From contig NW_002060943.1 in assembly GCF_000150275.1 (NCBI RefSeq), positions 6,064,559 to 6,128,558 on the forward strand: a DNA stretch of 64,000 nucleotides, read 5' to 3'. Origin of the DNA: Trichoplax adhaerens (Eukaryota > Placozoa > Uniplacotomia > Trichoplacea > Trichoplacidae). Below are positions 1-10,997 of the stretch, one piece after another. The notes under the pieces are model-generated. The model ran no database searches and was not told the origin of the DNA. It saw nothing but the letters and a program-made list of their open reading frames with translations. Each line of letters begins with the position of its first letter. Positions within the stretch are counted from its first letter, which is position 1. A program made the translations under genes and the position numbers.

Positions 1-2950
1 TTGTGCAATCAGAAAATTTAGGATAGAGAGTAAGAAGATTTATTTTAAAGAACAAGTTGAAATTTAAAGACCTTCTAGGCCAAATTGTAAGTGAAATCGC
101 TCTTTTTCTTGCAAGGTTATTTAGTTGTTTTCAGTTTTATTTCTGTCTTTTTGATTTCTTCACTTACGATACTTCAGAATTAAGTACAAATTAAGTATTA
201 TAAAGGACGTTTCATCGATCGCTCTCGCAAGTTCTAATAAATTGTTATTTGGTTATTTCTCTGATTTAATGTGTTGTCAAAGATTTGCTAAGTCAGCTAG
301 AGCGAAGCGAAAGTAGAATCAAAGTTTGTTGAATTTTAGCAGCTTAATCTCTATATCTTCTATCTCGTATGCATGTTGCAAGGATGATTATTTCAAGATC
401 GCCATTCTTCAAACCTTAGACTATTATGCTTTAGTAATTAACATTTAATAACAGCTATTTTTGAATCTCCATAAGGCCAACTTGGTCAGTTTGTCTTGTT
501 TTAGTTTGACTAGCAGGTTCAATGACTGTATTATAAATACGCCCACAGTATAACTGTTTCTTAATGTCATTACGCCGAAAGATTAGGTATAATATAGGAT
601 CGATTGCAGAATTAACAAACACAAACAGGTTAACTATGTTTTGAAATGTACTGCGCTCAGCGTTAGGACTGGTAGCGATGGTAGAAATCGTAATAAAAAA
701 GAAGGCGAATGCATTGGTACATGCAATAAGTGTAAACATAATCTGAAAGCGTCTCTCGCATGTAGATGATGCTTGTGATCCAAAAGTTAATCTCGATATT
801 CTTAACTTCCGTATTATTAGTAGGTATAATATAAGACTGACTACATAAGCTAAAAGATAGTAGCCTAATTCAAAATATGACAAGATTCTATGGAAAATTA
901 AGGAATCAAAATCGCCAAGACATAAATTTAAATCGAATCGAAATGTATAAGACGAAATACGGCTTATACTATTAAAGTGAGATACAGCCATTCCACTTAC
1001 AAAACTAAAATCTACAATCCATATAACTGCAGTAATAATTTGACTTACTTTCATAGTAAATTTCCATTTACTATGTGGTCGAACAATTAGTAGAAAGCGA
1101 TCTATAGCCATAACTAACGTCAATGTACCAGCTATAGAGATAGTAACTTTAGCAAAAAAATGAGCTGTAACACATGCAGAACTTTTGAACCAAACATTCT
1201 TTACTAGTGAAGAACTAGTATTAAAGTGGTAAATGTTCTTGTAGTAATAGATATAATAGCTATCAGATATAGCTAATATAAACATATAAATAGAAGCAAA
1301 TAAGTCGCAAATAAATAGATTAAAGAGTAACCATAAAGAAGGACTCTTTAGAATGGTAGGATTTTGATCATGAAAATTTCGTCTTTTTTTAGAATAATTT
1401 GCCGACCAAGATTCCCAAATCATAAAACCGATAAGAAGGACATTTAAAGGTAGACCAATTAATGCGATAACCCACGCGAATACACGTACAGCTTCGTTAT
1501 TAAGGAAGACAGAATATTCGCTTGAATTATTCATTATAATAAAGCGATAAGTTTCTTGAAGAGCTGAACGTTAGCAATTAAATTTAATCAGTGTTAAGAT
1601 ATTCTAAATTACTTAGAGAGCTGACCGGTAACTATCTATTTCTGCAGCGTATAAGTGTTTTGATGCTATCTGATTAAAATCGTGGAAGATACTATCAGTA
1701 TTGGGTCTTTTCATGAATGATAAGTCAATCTTGCAGCAATGTATATATAAAGTTTTTTAACTCTTTTACATTTTGCCAAGATTAAGTCTTGATATTTACT
1801 ACTAGGATTGTTCAAATATTTTTTAATTGAATTCTATTCAATAACAATGCGCATAACATAGATAATATAGACGCGATAAAGGTCAATTTCCTCACTTATT
1901 TTAAACAGTCAAAAATATAAAGACTAAATTGAATTCCTATTATAATATAATGCCAAATAATAACAGTACTTTAGCTTCAATTTCCAAGAACAATGCTCAA
2001 GTAACCATAATAAAACTACCTGATCATAATCGATCAAAGCGATTTACAATAAATCCTGGAGTCATATTCTGGCAACGAAAGTTAATGCGATCAAACAATG
2101 CATAATAAGCATCACTAAATATAAATAGCTCGCTCGAGTTAAGTACAGTAGTAAGTTTACATTATTATCTCGTCATTAAAGATTGATCAAAATAACATAA
2201 TAGCTAATATCCTAGACAAAGTCAAAATAATAAATTTCCTTATTAGAGAGAATTTGGGGTTCCAATAGTAAAATCCGGCGGGCTTTAATTAATTATGTAA
2301 TTTAAAGTGTATTTATTCAAATTGTAATTAAATACCTTTTTACCACGATTGACATAAGCTAAATCCGTTTTTCTGTTAAGTTAAGTGAATACCAAAGACG
2401 CTAGCCATTACGTTATTTCTATAGAACTGGGTCTATGTTATAAATAGAAAACAGCGAAAATAAATATAACAATAATTATTTATTATCTTATGATTTCAGG
2501 AATAGGAGTTACGCAGATTGAAAAAAATACATTTATTAGAAATAAAATCATGTTGTTTACATCATCGATATACAGTAGATATTGTCAAGTATTCTGTTTA
2601 CTTCTTATAAGAATATAATCATTCATAAAATTAGTGATAACATCGAAACAGTAATAGTTAATTAGCTGCATGGTAACGGCGCATTTTATTTATAAACTAA
2701 ATTCGAGATGTTTATCAATTTCCGTACTGATAGATATAGATTTACTATCCCTACTTTACTTTCATTAAGATCGTATTGGGTTTTACAAATTTTACAACAA
2801 TTAATCCGTTTATAGTAATACTGAATTAACAACTGATTGTCGTACTAAGAATTACTAAGTTTAGCTCCAATATCTATTATACTGTATGACAAGTACATAA
2901 TGGGTCGAATTTAAATTTTTTTTTCGATAATTATAATAATTATACTAGGA
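1..2950. repeat. Segmental tandem duplication, copy 1 (enters from window edge)
   Basis: This stretch aligns end to end with 4392-7405, including the receptor gene at 455-1534 and its 3' and 5' flanks. Matching landmarks include AACAAGTTGA at 51 and 4441, the AATAATTATTTATTATCT block near 2470 and 6930, and GTCGAATTTAAATT near 2905 and 7370. The non-coding flanks have many substitutions and small indels, while the coding part is much more alike. Both copies have the same orientation, spaced about 4.4 kb apart. The repeat may begin before base 1. Confidence 0.85.
455..1534 (-). CDS. Rhodopsin-class GPCR, LGR/relaxin-receptor-like, copy A
   Basis: Intronless 359-residue seven-helix receptor, presumably in the plasma membrane. 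Visible landmarks are an extracellular N-terminus with an NNSS glycosylation site, TM2 with NLFICDLF (D77 at position 2.50), the TM3 cysteine C121, AIDRF (D145-R146-F147) in place of DRY, the ECL2 cysteine C205, and a TM7 end of DPILY (312-316) in place of NPxxY. The pattern DLxxxIYxxILAxxD followed by W, SxxC and AxFF resembles the transmembrane region of LGR and relaxin receptors, but there is no leucine-rich ectodomain, so the ligand is unknown. It is first in a minus-strand array of five related genes and is nearly the same protein as 4937-6016. The differences are concentrated in TM1, ECL2/TM5, TM6-7 and the C-tail. It starts at the only ATG that matches the paralogue. Confidence 0.9.
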   Translation of the reverse strand: MNNSSEYSVFLNNEAVRVFAWVIALIGLPLNVLLIGFMIWESWSANYSKKRRNFHDQNPTILKSPSLWLLFNLFICDLFASIYMFILAISDSYYIYYYKNIYHFNTSSSLVKNVWFKSSACVTAHFFAKVTISIAGTLTLVMAIDRFLLIVRPHSKWKFTMKVSQIITAVIWIVDFSFVSGMAVSHFNSISRISSYTFRFDLNLCLGDFDSLIFHRILSYFELGYYLLAYVVSLILYLLIIRKLRISRLTFGSQASSTCERRFQIMFTLIACTNAFAFFFITISTIATSPNAERSTFQNIVNLFVFVNSAIDPILYLIFRRNDIKKQLYCGRIYNTVIEPASQTKTRQTDQVGLMEIQK

Positions 2951-4391
2951 AATATTAATCTACTTTACCACAATTTTCTAGAAAGAATTCAAGCAATGTC
3001 ACGGTACGAATCACGGTGAAGAGTAAATGACTAAATTTAATGATTAACATTTATATATGTAGATAACTAAGAATGACTTACAGTAAGAACTACGATAGCT
3101 ATTATTTTGTTACAGTAAGTTATGCTGTACTGTAGTAAGACTTCTTATACGCTAACTAATGTTAATTGATTATAATATATGTCTTGTAACGCTTGTGATG
3201 AATATCCTGAAGATATTCAATTATAGATGATACTATAAATAATTCTGTGTATGGATATACTGTAATCTAATTATCTAGAATCGTTCAGTACATATCTAAG
3301 ATTATAAATAATTTCAGTATTGATTTAGCTATCCAATATAAACTAAATTTCATGAACTGTTTTAGACTCATACATGATAAGATAGAGAAGACCAGGTCTT
3401 CTCTATCTATGATAGCAGCTGTCGAAGGGTATTTAAGCTCGGCAGATAGTTGAATAAAAGAAGAGCTCGATAGTTGTTTAACGTATAAGCAAAGGCGTCT
3501 AAATTCTTGTGACATATTCAAGGATACTGAATCCCGGGACTATAGTAATTTAGAGATTTATTTTACGTTATCTTTGTCAAGAAGCTGGTTTATGACAAGC
3601 AAATTATTAGAAAAATTCTAATGAAATGCTCTCGTCATAAACTGATTAACTGTTTCTTAAAGTTTCTACAGTGAATATCTACTAATCACTGTTAATGGCT
3701 TACAAATTTAGTCAGTTATCTATGTATAAGATTACTACTAGTAAATAATACACTACGGACAACAAAGTAAGCTTCTCCTAAGAATTTTAGAAATTATGTC
3801 CTATTAAGACTGTAAAATACAATAGTTTAAATAGAGTGTCTTTCGAAATTTATGGCTGTATTCGATAATACATCTTTTCATAGGAATATTAGTGTAAGCT
3901 AACATTCGAATTCACAATCTAAAGTCGTTATATTGTCGTCTATTGACGCTAATTTTAAAATATTTGATACCGCAGTACAAATTATAGATAACCGCAAGTA
4001 ATTTACGATAATATTGGTTATACCGCAATTTCTGCATTGAGATATTATAGTTCTTCCAAAAATGAAACTTTTACATAAATAGTATTTATTTTATAATCGT
4101 TTAAGCTGATCTCAAGAACATCTGAATTTCGGGCGTCCACCGAAAAATTGTTTATTACATGTTGCTATAATGGATCGTGTTAAGATACATAATTCGATAT
4201 AATGCAGTAGATATTTAATTAGTTTCATGATACTTTGTAAGGGAATCGTAAAGTAAATCGTTCCTGAAGTTTATCTAATTTTTGCTTTCTTAAATGGTGC
4301 AAAGTAGTTTTCTTGAGTTAATTTTAAAAATAATTGATTGGTATTGTTTAGTTTTAAACATCACTGCGAGCTCTACTAAGCCTGTAAATAG
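1535..4391. other. Intergenic DNA with part of the duplicated 5' flank
   Basis: Up to about 2950 this is the duplicated 5' flank of the copy A receptor. From about 2950 to 4391 I see no paralogous match and no convincing gene. A 78-codon minus-strand frame at 3285-3521 has no recognisable domain and contains a long hairpin (3380-3408), so I do not call it a gene. A possible TATA-like string (TATATAAAG in plus orientation) sits near 1744 and recurs near 6226. Confidence 0.6.
3380..3408. repeat. Near-perfect 14-bp-arm palindrome
   Basis: The left arm AGATAGAGAAGACC (3380-3393) is followed by a single A (3394) and the exact reverse complement (3395-3408). Transcribed RNA could form a tight hairpin. 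It lies in copy 1 of the intergenic region, outside the part that aligns to copy 2. Confidence 0.85.
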
Positions 4392-7300
4392 TTGTACAAT
4401 CGGAAAATTTAGGGTAGAAGTAAAAAGATTCATTTTAAAGAACAAGTTGAAATTCAAAGACCTTCCAGGTTAAATTGTTGTAGGTGAAATGCTTCTTTAT
4501 CTTGTAAGGTTATTTAGTTGCTTGTAGTTTTCTTCCTTTCTTGTTTATTTCTTCACTTGCGATACTTTAGAATTAAGTATTTTTAAGATTGTTTTGTCTA
4601 TTGCTCTTACAAGCTTTAATAAATTGTTCTTCGGTTGTTTCTCCGATTTAACGTGTTCTCAAAGCTTTGCTCAGTCAACTAGAGAGCGTAGCAAAAGTAG
4701 AGTCGGAGTTTGTTAAATTTTAGTAGCTTGATTTCTACATCTTTTATTTCGTTACGTATGCATGTTACAAGAATAATTATTTCTAAATAGCCATGTTTCT
4801 AATCTAAGGCTATTATGCTTTAGGGATTATCAATAGTTGGCATCCTAGATGAATTTCAGTATTAATCAGAGACAATGATGAGTTAGAAAAGCATCGTCTT
4901 GCATGAAGAGAGAAATCATGCGTAATTTAATAAAAACTAGTTTTGAATCTCCATAAGGCCAACTTGGTCAATTTGGCTTGTTTTACTTTGACTAGCAGGT
5001 TCAATGACAGCATCATTAGTATACCAACAGCACAGCTGTTTCTTAATGTCATTACGCCGAAAGATTAGGTATAATATAGGATCGATTGCAGAATTAACAA
5101 ACGGAAAAAGGTTAACTATGTTTTGAAAGATACTGCGCTCAGCGTTAGGATCGCTGACAATGGAAGTAATTGTAATAAAAAAGAAGGCGAATGCATTGGT
5201 ACATGCAATAAGTGTAAACATAATCTGAAAGCGTCTCTCGCATGTAGATGATGCTTGTGATCCAAAAGTTAATCTCGATATTCTTAACTTCCGTATTATT
5301 AGTAGGTATAATATAAGACTGACTACATAAATTAAAAGATAGTAGCCTAATTCCAAAAATGACAAGAATCTATGAACAATTGTCGATCCAAAATCGCCAA
5401 GACATAAATTTAAGTTGAAATCAAATGTGTAAGATGAAATACGGCTTATACTATTAAAGTGATATACAGCCATTCCACTTATACAACTAAAATCTACAAT
5501 CCATATAACTGCAGTAATAATTTGACTTACTTTCATAGTAAATTTCCATTTACTATGTGGTCGAACAATTAGTAGAAAGCGATCTATAGCCATAACTAAC
5601 GTCAATGTACCAGCTATAGAGATAGTAACTTTAGCAAAAAAATGAGCTGTAACACATGCAGAACTTTTGAACCAAACATTCTTTACTAGTGAAGAACTAG
5701 TATTAAAGTGGTAAATGTTCTTGTAGTAATAGATATAATAGCTATCAGATATAGCTAATATAAACATATAAATAGAAGCAAATAAGTCGCAAATAAATAG
5801 ATTAAAGAGTAACCATAAAGAAGGACTCTTTAGAATAGTAGGATTTTGGGTATGAAAATTTCGTCTTTTTTTAGAATAATTTGCCGACCAAGATTCCCAA
5901 ATCATAAGACCGATAAGAAAGATATTTAAAGGTAGACCAATTAATGCGATAACCCACGCGAATACACGTACAGCTTCGTTATTAAGGAAGACAGAATATT
6001 CGCTTGAATTATTCATTATAATAAAGCGATAAGTTTCTTGAAGAGCTGAACGTTAGTAATTAAATTTAATCAGTGTTAAGATATTCTAAATTACTTAGAG
6101 AGCTGACCGGTAACTATCTACTTCTGCAGCATACAAATATTTTGATATTATCCGATTGAAATCGTGGAAGATACTATCAGTATTGGGTCTTTTCATGAAT
6201 GATAAGTCAATTTTGCAGCAATGCATATATAAAGTTTTTTAACTCCTTTACATTTTGCCAAGACTAAGTCTTGATATTTACTACTAAAATTGTTCAAATA
6301 TTTTTTGATTGAATTCTATTGAAAAATAATGCATACATGATAAAAGTCAATAAACTTTCACTTATTGTCAGCAGTCAAAAATATTAAGACTAAATTGAAT
6401 TCCTATTATAATATAATGTCAAATAATAACAGTACTTTAGGTTCAATTTCTAACAAGGCTCAAGTAACCACAATGAAATCACCATATTATGATCAATCGA
6501 AGAGATTTACAATAAATCCTGGAGTCGTATTCTGGTAACGAAAGTTAATGCCATCGAGCAATGCATAATAACGACCACTAAATATAAAATGGATGGCATT
6601 AGTTTGGTACAGTAGAAAGTTTACATTATTATCTCGTCATTGAAGATTGATTAACAAAACATAAAAATAGCTGATATCCTAGACAAAGTCAAATATTAAA
6701 TTTCGCTATTAGAGAGAATTTTGGGTTCTGATAGTAAAATCGGACAAGCTTTAGTCAATCAAGTAATTTATAGTATACCTATTCAAACCGTAATTAAAAA
6801 TCTTTTTACCGCCAATAACATAGGGTAAATCCGTTTACTGTTAAGTTAAGTGAATACCAAAGCCGCTAGCCATTACTTTATTTCAATAAATTTGGGTCCA
6901 TGTTATGAATAGAAAATAGCGAAAATAAAAATAACAATAATTATTTATTATCTAACGATTTCAGAAATAGGAGTTACGCAGATTGAAAATTAGTTATTCA
7001 AAATTAGATCACGTTACTCATATCATCGATATACAGTAGATATTATTGAATACTGCGTTTACGGTACTTCCTAAAAGAATGTAATCATTCATATAACTAA
7101 TAACAACATCGAAACAGTAATATTTAATTAGCTGCATGGCAACTGCATATTTTATTCATAAACTAAATTCAAGATGCTATCAATTTCCGTATTGATAGAT
7201 ATAAATTTAGATCGCCTACGTTAAATTCAATCAAGATCTTATTGGGTCTTACAAATTTTGTAGCAATTAATCAGTTTATAGTATTGCTGAATTAACAACT

Positions 7301-7405
7301 TATTGACGTACTAAGAATTACTAAATTCCGACAAGCATTATTATACTGAACGATAAGTAAAGAACGAGTCGAATTTAAATTCTTGTTGGAAGTAATTCTA
7401 CTATG
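4392..7405. repeat. Segmental tandem duplication, copy 2
   Basis: Second copy of the unit at 1-2950. The 3' flank carries an extra stretch at about 4820-4935 relative to copy 1, and the 5' flank stays alignable to about 7405. Beyond that the two copies no longer match. Confidence 0.85.
4937..6016 (-). CDS. Rhodopsin-class GPCR, LGR/relaxin-receptor-like, copy B
   Basis: Intronless 359-residue receptor of the same length and frame as 455-1534. It keeps NLFICDLF in TM2, the TM3 cysteine, AIDRF after TM3 and DPILY at the end of TM7. Residues about 61-175 are identical to copy A and the matching DNA (5485-5836) is base-for-base identical. ECL2, TM5, the outer part of TM6 and the C-tail (CCWYTND here, YCGRIYN in copy A) have changed. 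That is the usual place for ligand or coupling change, though function cannot be read from sequence. The duplicated 5' flank suggests the promoter was copied too. Confidence 0.9.
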   Translation of the reverse strand: MNNSSEYSVFLNNEAVRVFAWVIALIGLPLNIFLIGLMIWESWSANYSKKRRNFHTQNPTILKSPSLWLLFNLFICDLFASIYMFILAISDSYYIYYYKNIYHFNTSSSLVKNVWFKSSACVTAHFFAKVTISIAGTLTLVMAIDRFLLIVRPHSKWKFTMKVSQIITAVIWIVDFSCISGMAVYHFNSISRISSYTFDFNLNLCLGDFGSTIVHRFLSFLELGYYLLIYVVSLILYLLIIRKLRISRLTFGSQASSTCERRFQIMFTLIACTNAFAFFFITITSIVSDPNAERSIFQNIVNLFPFVNSAIDPILYLIFRRNDIKKQLCCWYTNDAVIEPASQSKTSQIDQVGLMEIQN

Positions 7406-8569
7406 CAATATTAATCTATTTTAAGAGTATTATAGTAGCTGTATAATAGTATATTCTCTTATTGTTCGCGATATTATTAATGAAACTTACACATTAAATG
7501 ACCTCTACTCCAATTTTCTCGTAAGTATGTAATTGGATTATCAGAAATAGTCAAATAAGTTACGTATAAACCTACTATCATTACATAACCTAATTTTACG
7601 TACTCACCAGTCATAAAAATAGTAATACTATGTATAATACTGTAAGTCTGGATTACAATCGCAATACTAATAAGTAAAATTTTATCCTAAAGAATACGAT
7701 AGAATGCCTGCCTCTGTGATATCTAGAAATAAATTCTTTGATGAATCATATATTAATGCGAAGCACATGAAAAGCAAGATTATTTTCGTACTCGAAAGTA
7801 ACCGTCAGAAGGACTGAACGTCTTCGCGCTAAGTGTTTTTTATTCGTTGAGCTAGTGATTTTCACCTCTATTAATGGCAGTATAAACTATTACCCAGCTG
7901 AATACGCTACTTCTCATGAAATTCATTTATATTGATATATGAGAGTATCTTCATCGTGAATTTAGTACTTTTTATAGATAGAAGATAGACAAAAACGTCC
8001 AAAAAGGAAGACAGTTTTCTTTCATAATTACCTGATCTGGTTGTATCATCACGCTAGCCTGTATAATTAACTACTTTTAATTAAGCTCGCTGTGATCATA
8101 TAACTAGTGAAGATAACATGTTCATATACATCAATGCTCATTAAACTTGAAAGACAGAAATAAAGACATAACGCTTGCTCTATGACAAAATTAGATAAAT
8201 TTTACTTTTTTAAATATAGAATATCAATAGAAACTTCGTACCAGATTTAGGAGGACGAAAAAGCAACTATTGGTGATAAATTAGCTATAGCGGAATTTGT
8301 AATTAAATTAAGATGCAGATAATATGAAATGATTAGTTATATTATATCTCACCTATCTTATACTTTATACTGTAAGGTTCGATACTGAAAAACGATCAGA
8401 AATGTATTATAGTTAGCTACTTCGTTTACAGATATTCATTATTATTAAATCTAAGGATTTAGTCCATAAAGTAATTGCAATCAATAATTTCGTTTACTCA
8501 TTTTTTGTGATTCTAGCGCTATTAAACATTATAACTATATATTAATAAACGTCTTCTTGAGTCTTCTTT
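6017..8569. other. Intergenic DNA without a supported gene
   Basis: 6017-7405 is the duplicated 5' flank of the copy B receptor. From 7406 to 8569 the sequence is AT-rich with no open frame of note and no clear repeat. Confidence 0.5.
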
Positions 8570-9400
8570 CCAAGCAGCCAAATTAAAATCTGGTTAACAT
8601 AATCATTATAGGCTATAAGTTGTAATTCCAAAGACCAAAATAGATTATGATTTTGAATACCTTTTTCGGTTCGATAGAAACAAATCAATATCTCTTCCAA
8701 CAACAATGAAAAAGTTATTTACAATGACAATTAAATCGAAATATCATATAAGTATTGGATCTATGGCCAAGTTGGCATTTATATGTTAACTAATTTTTTT
8801 AAATTTTACTTTCGATATTATTTATGAATTCAATGCTATACAGCAGGAAGTATAAAAAATGCAGTAGCATTGGTCACTTTAACATTTACGTTGTGGTCAT
8901 CGTTTTATGTACCATTATGATTTGGAAATTAAGAAAATCAAGAAAGGCATTTTAATCAAATTTTTCTCAAACTCTGGAAGGGCGATTTCTGATTAGGCTT
9001 ATTAGAACAACTTTATAAAACTAGTAATGGCTTAAGCTACTGTTCCAAAATAATCAGCATGGCAGTAATTTATTAGTAAATCAAATGCAGACTCTGATCG
9101 ATGGCGTAAACTGTCGATAGTAAAGACAATAACTCCACTACCAATAATGATATAGACAATCCAGAAACCGATAGCTATTCGTATTCTTTTATGTATAGCT
9201 ATTCTCTTATTACTTTGAGGATAAATATTTATTATAAAACGATCAATAGCAATAACTAAAGTTGGTAATACGAACATCATATTTGTTGTTGGAGAAACAA
9301 ATCTTGCTATATTATAGTCTATACTTTTGAAACATGCGTTTTTGACTATTGCATATTTAACCATAACAATTAAAGTATATGATATTATAAAATTTCTAGG
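8570..9400 (-). pseudogene. Decayed receptor of the same family with an internal inversion
   Basis: Minus strand 9364-9032 encodes TM3 to the start of TM5 of the cluster family: IVKNACFKS before TM3, AIDRFI after it, and INYCHADYFG in ECL2. After an in-frame stop it continues as AITSFIKLF (compare VTSFIILF in 14909-15988). The expected next part, TM5 end to TM6 start, is on the opposite strand: plus 8881-9015 reads VVVIVLCTIMIWKLRKSRKAF, a stop, then SNFSQTLEGRF, matching KLRKSRITF and ADLERRY of the paralogue. A degraded TM7-like stretch (EEILICFYRTEK) is back on the minus strand near 8630-8690. The conserved TM3 cysteine is replaced (SIDYNIARF). TM1 and TM2 are not readable. It is non-functional as a receptor. 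Confidence 0.75.
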
Positions 9401-9953
9401 ATATTTAGGTGCAATCTAGTTATATGAAAACATTATGATAAGCTTAATTTAAAAATGGTACCTAAACTCACAACTTCCATCAATTAATGAATTATGCTAA
9501 TACACCGGTTAGTGTCGATATGCGACGACCCAAAAACATCATCATCTTTTCTGTACATCGAAATATAAGATGATAAATAACATTTTTATCTATGATAAGT
9601 ATTATTAATGAATCCTCCTATGACACATCTCGGATCAGTAAGCAAAATATGCAAGCATGATAGCTGATATTTCTTAATACAGACACACAGGTATGGAACA
9701 ACATTGTATTGTAATATAGAATTATTAAATTGTTTGCCATGAAAGATAACAAGTGACCGAATAAATCAGAATAGACAGGTATTGTGAGAATTCATTAGAA
9801 ACTGTTTTAGCGCCTTATCATATTAATGAAATTTTCTATTATTTATTCTTGACATTCAATTATTAATGAGATAAATTTTATAATGTTATTTACTGCAACA
9901 CCGATTGTGTGTTATTATAGCTAGAGCAATCTTTACTATTACTAGTATTTAGT

Positions 9954-10997
9954 TTATCTGCAACGCTTAAATCCATTCTTTAAATTTGAACAATTTGGAA
10001 CATGTTTCTGATGCAAGTGTTGCGAGATATTTTGACATCGATATATAATATAGGATATAGGATCAACTATACAATTTAAGTACGGAAATATATAAAAAAC
10101 TCTTTGAAATCGATTAGGTTCTATGTCACTCACTATCCATTTAACCGTAGTTATTGTTATAACATAGTAACCTAATACATTAGTTAAAATAATTGAGCCA
10201 ACCATTATCTCGTAACGCTTCTGTAATACTGATACAATCGATGATTGAAACTTAGTATTTGATTTTCCTAAGTGAAATATTACTATAAGTTGTAGTAATA
10301 CGACCACAGAATATAAAATCGAATTATATAATAGTATTACGAAAACAATAATAGTATGAACTCGACTTCTTGAGCCATCAATTGTACAGAGATTTAAAAG
10401 AAATTGAAAGGTATATTGCGATCGGCTAAGTAAGCCATCAAGAGTATATAGTACAATTAGTATTGCAAGAGTAATAAAGAAAAGCCAGAAGAAGCTCAGT
10501 AAGATCGTAACTCTCTTGATAGTTAATTTCTTATGACTGTATGGGCTGACAATTAAAATATATCTATCGATTGAAATAAGAAATGCTAATGTAACTGACA
10601 TTAACATATACATTTGAGACAAATATCTTGCTATTGTACAAGACGTGCTTGTAAACCATTCGTTTTTAACAGATATAGAAATAGAAGAATTCGTATAAGT
10701 AAATTTCAGATATCTTGTATCAACGACATCGCCAGTAACTAGAATTAAGACATAAATAGCACCTAAGAATTCGCAAAGAAATAAATTAAATAAGAGAAAT
10801 AGGGATGAATTTTTTGCTATATCATGGTTATCATGTCTACGAGATGTTTGATGCGACAGAAAATTATAGGAAGACTTATATAACATGTAAGTAATAACAA
10901 TTCCAGTCGCTATTATACCAGCTATGCCTATAAACCAAGCCAACGGTCGAATGACATTAACATCAAGAAAAAGGGAGTAGTAATACAAAAAGACCAT
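9954..10997 (-). CDS. Rhodopsin-class GPCR, cluster member 4 (intact)
   Basis: Intronless 347-residue seven-helix receptor of the same family as the other cluster genes. It has the TM3 cysteine C120 in FTSTSCTIARY, SIDRY (D144-R145-Y146), a KLGKS motif after TM5 where the others have KLRKS or KLRIS, and VDPISY in place of NPxxY at TM7. TM2 reads NLFLCEF, so the normally invariant Asp at 2.50 is Glu (E76). Sequence has drifted far from copies A and B, and it is closer to 14909-15988 (WFTS before the TM3 Cys, TGD in TM2/ECL1). It is likely an active gene because the frame is clean throughout. The ligand is unknown. Confidence 0.88.
   Translation of the reverse strand: MVFLYYYSLFLDVNVIRPLAWFIGIAGIIATGIVITYMLYKSSYNFLSHQTSRRHDNHDIAKNSSLFLLFNLFLCEFLGAIYVLILVTGDVVDTRYLKFTYTNSSISISVKNEWFTSTSCTIARYLSQMYMLMSVTLAFLISIDRYILIVSPYSHKKLTIKRVTILLSFFWLFFITLAILIVLYTLDGLLSRSQYTFQFLLNLCTIDGSRSRVHTIIVFVILLYNSILYSVVVLLQLIVIFHLGKSNTKFQSSIVSVLQKRYEIMVGSIILTNVLGYYVITITTVKWIVSDIEPNRFQRVFYIFPYLNCIVDPISYIIYRCQNISQHLHQKHVPNCSNLKNGFKRCR

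Noticed and set aside
3285-3521. 78-codon minus-strand frame
   Set aside because: No domain, spans a long palindrome, and has no counterpart in the second duplication copy.
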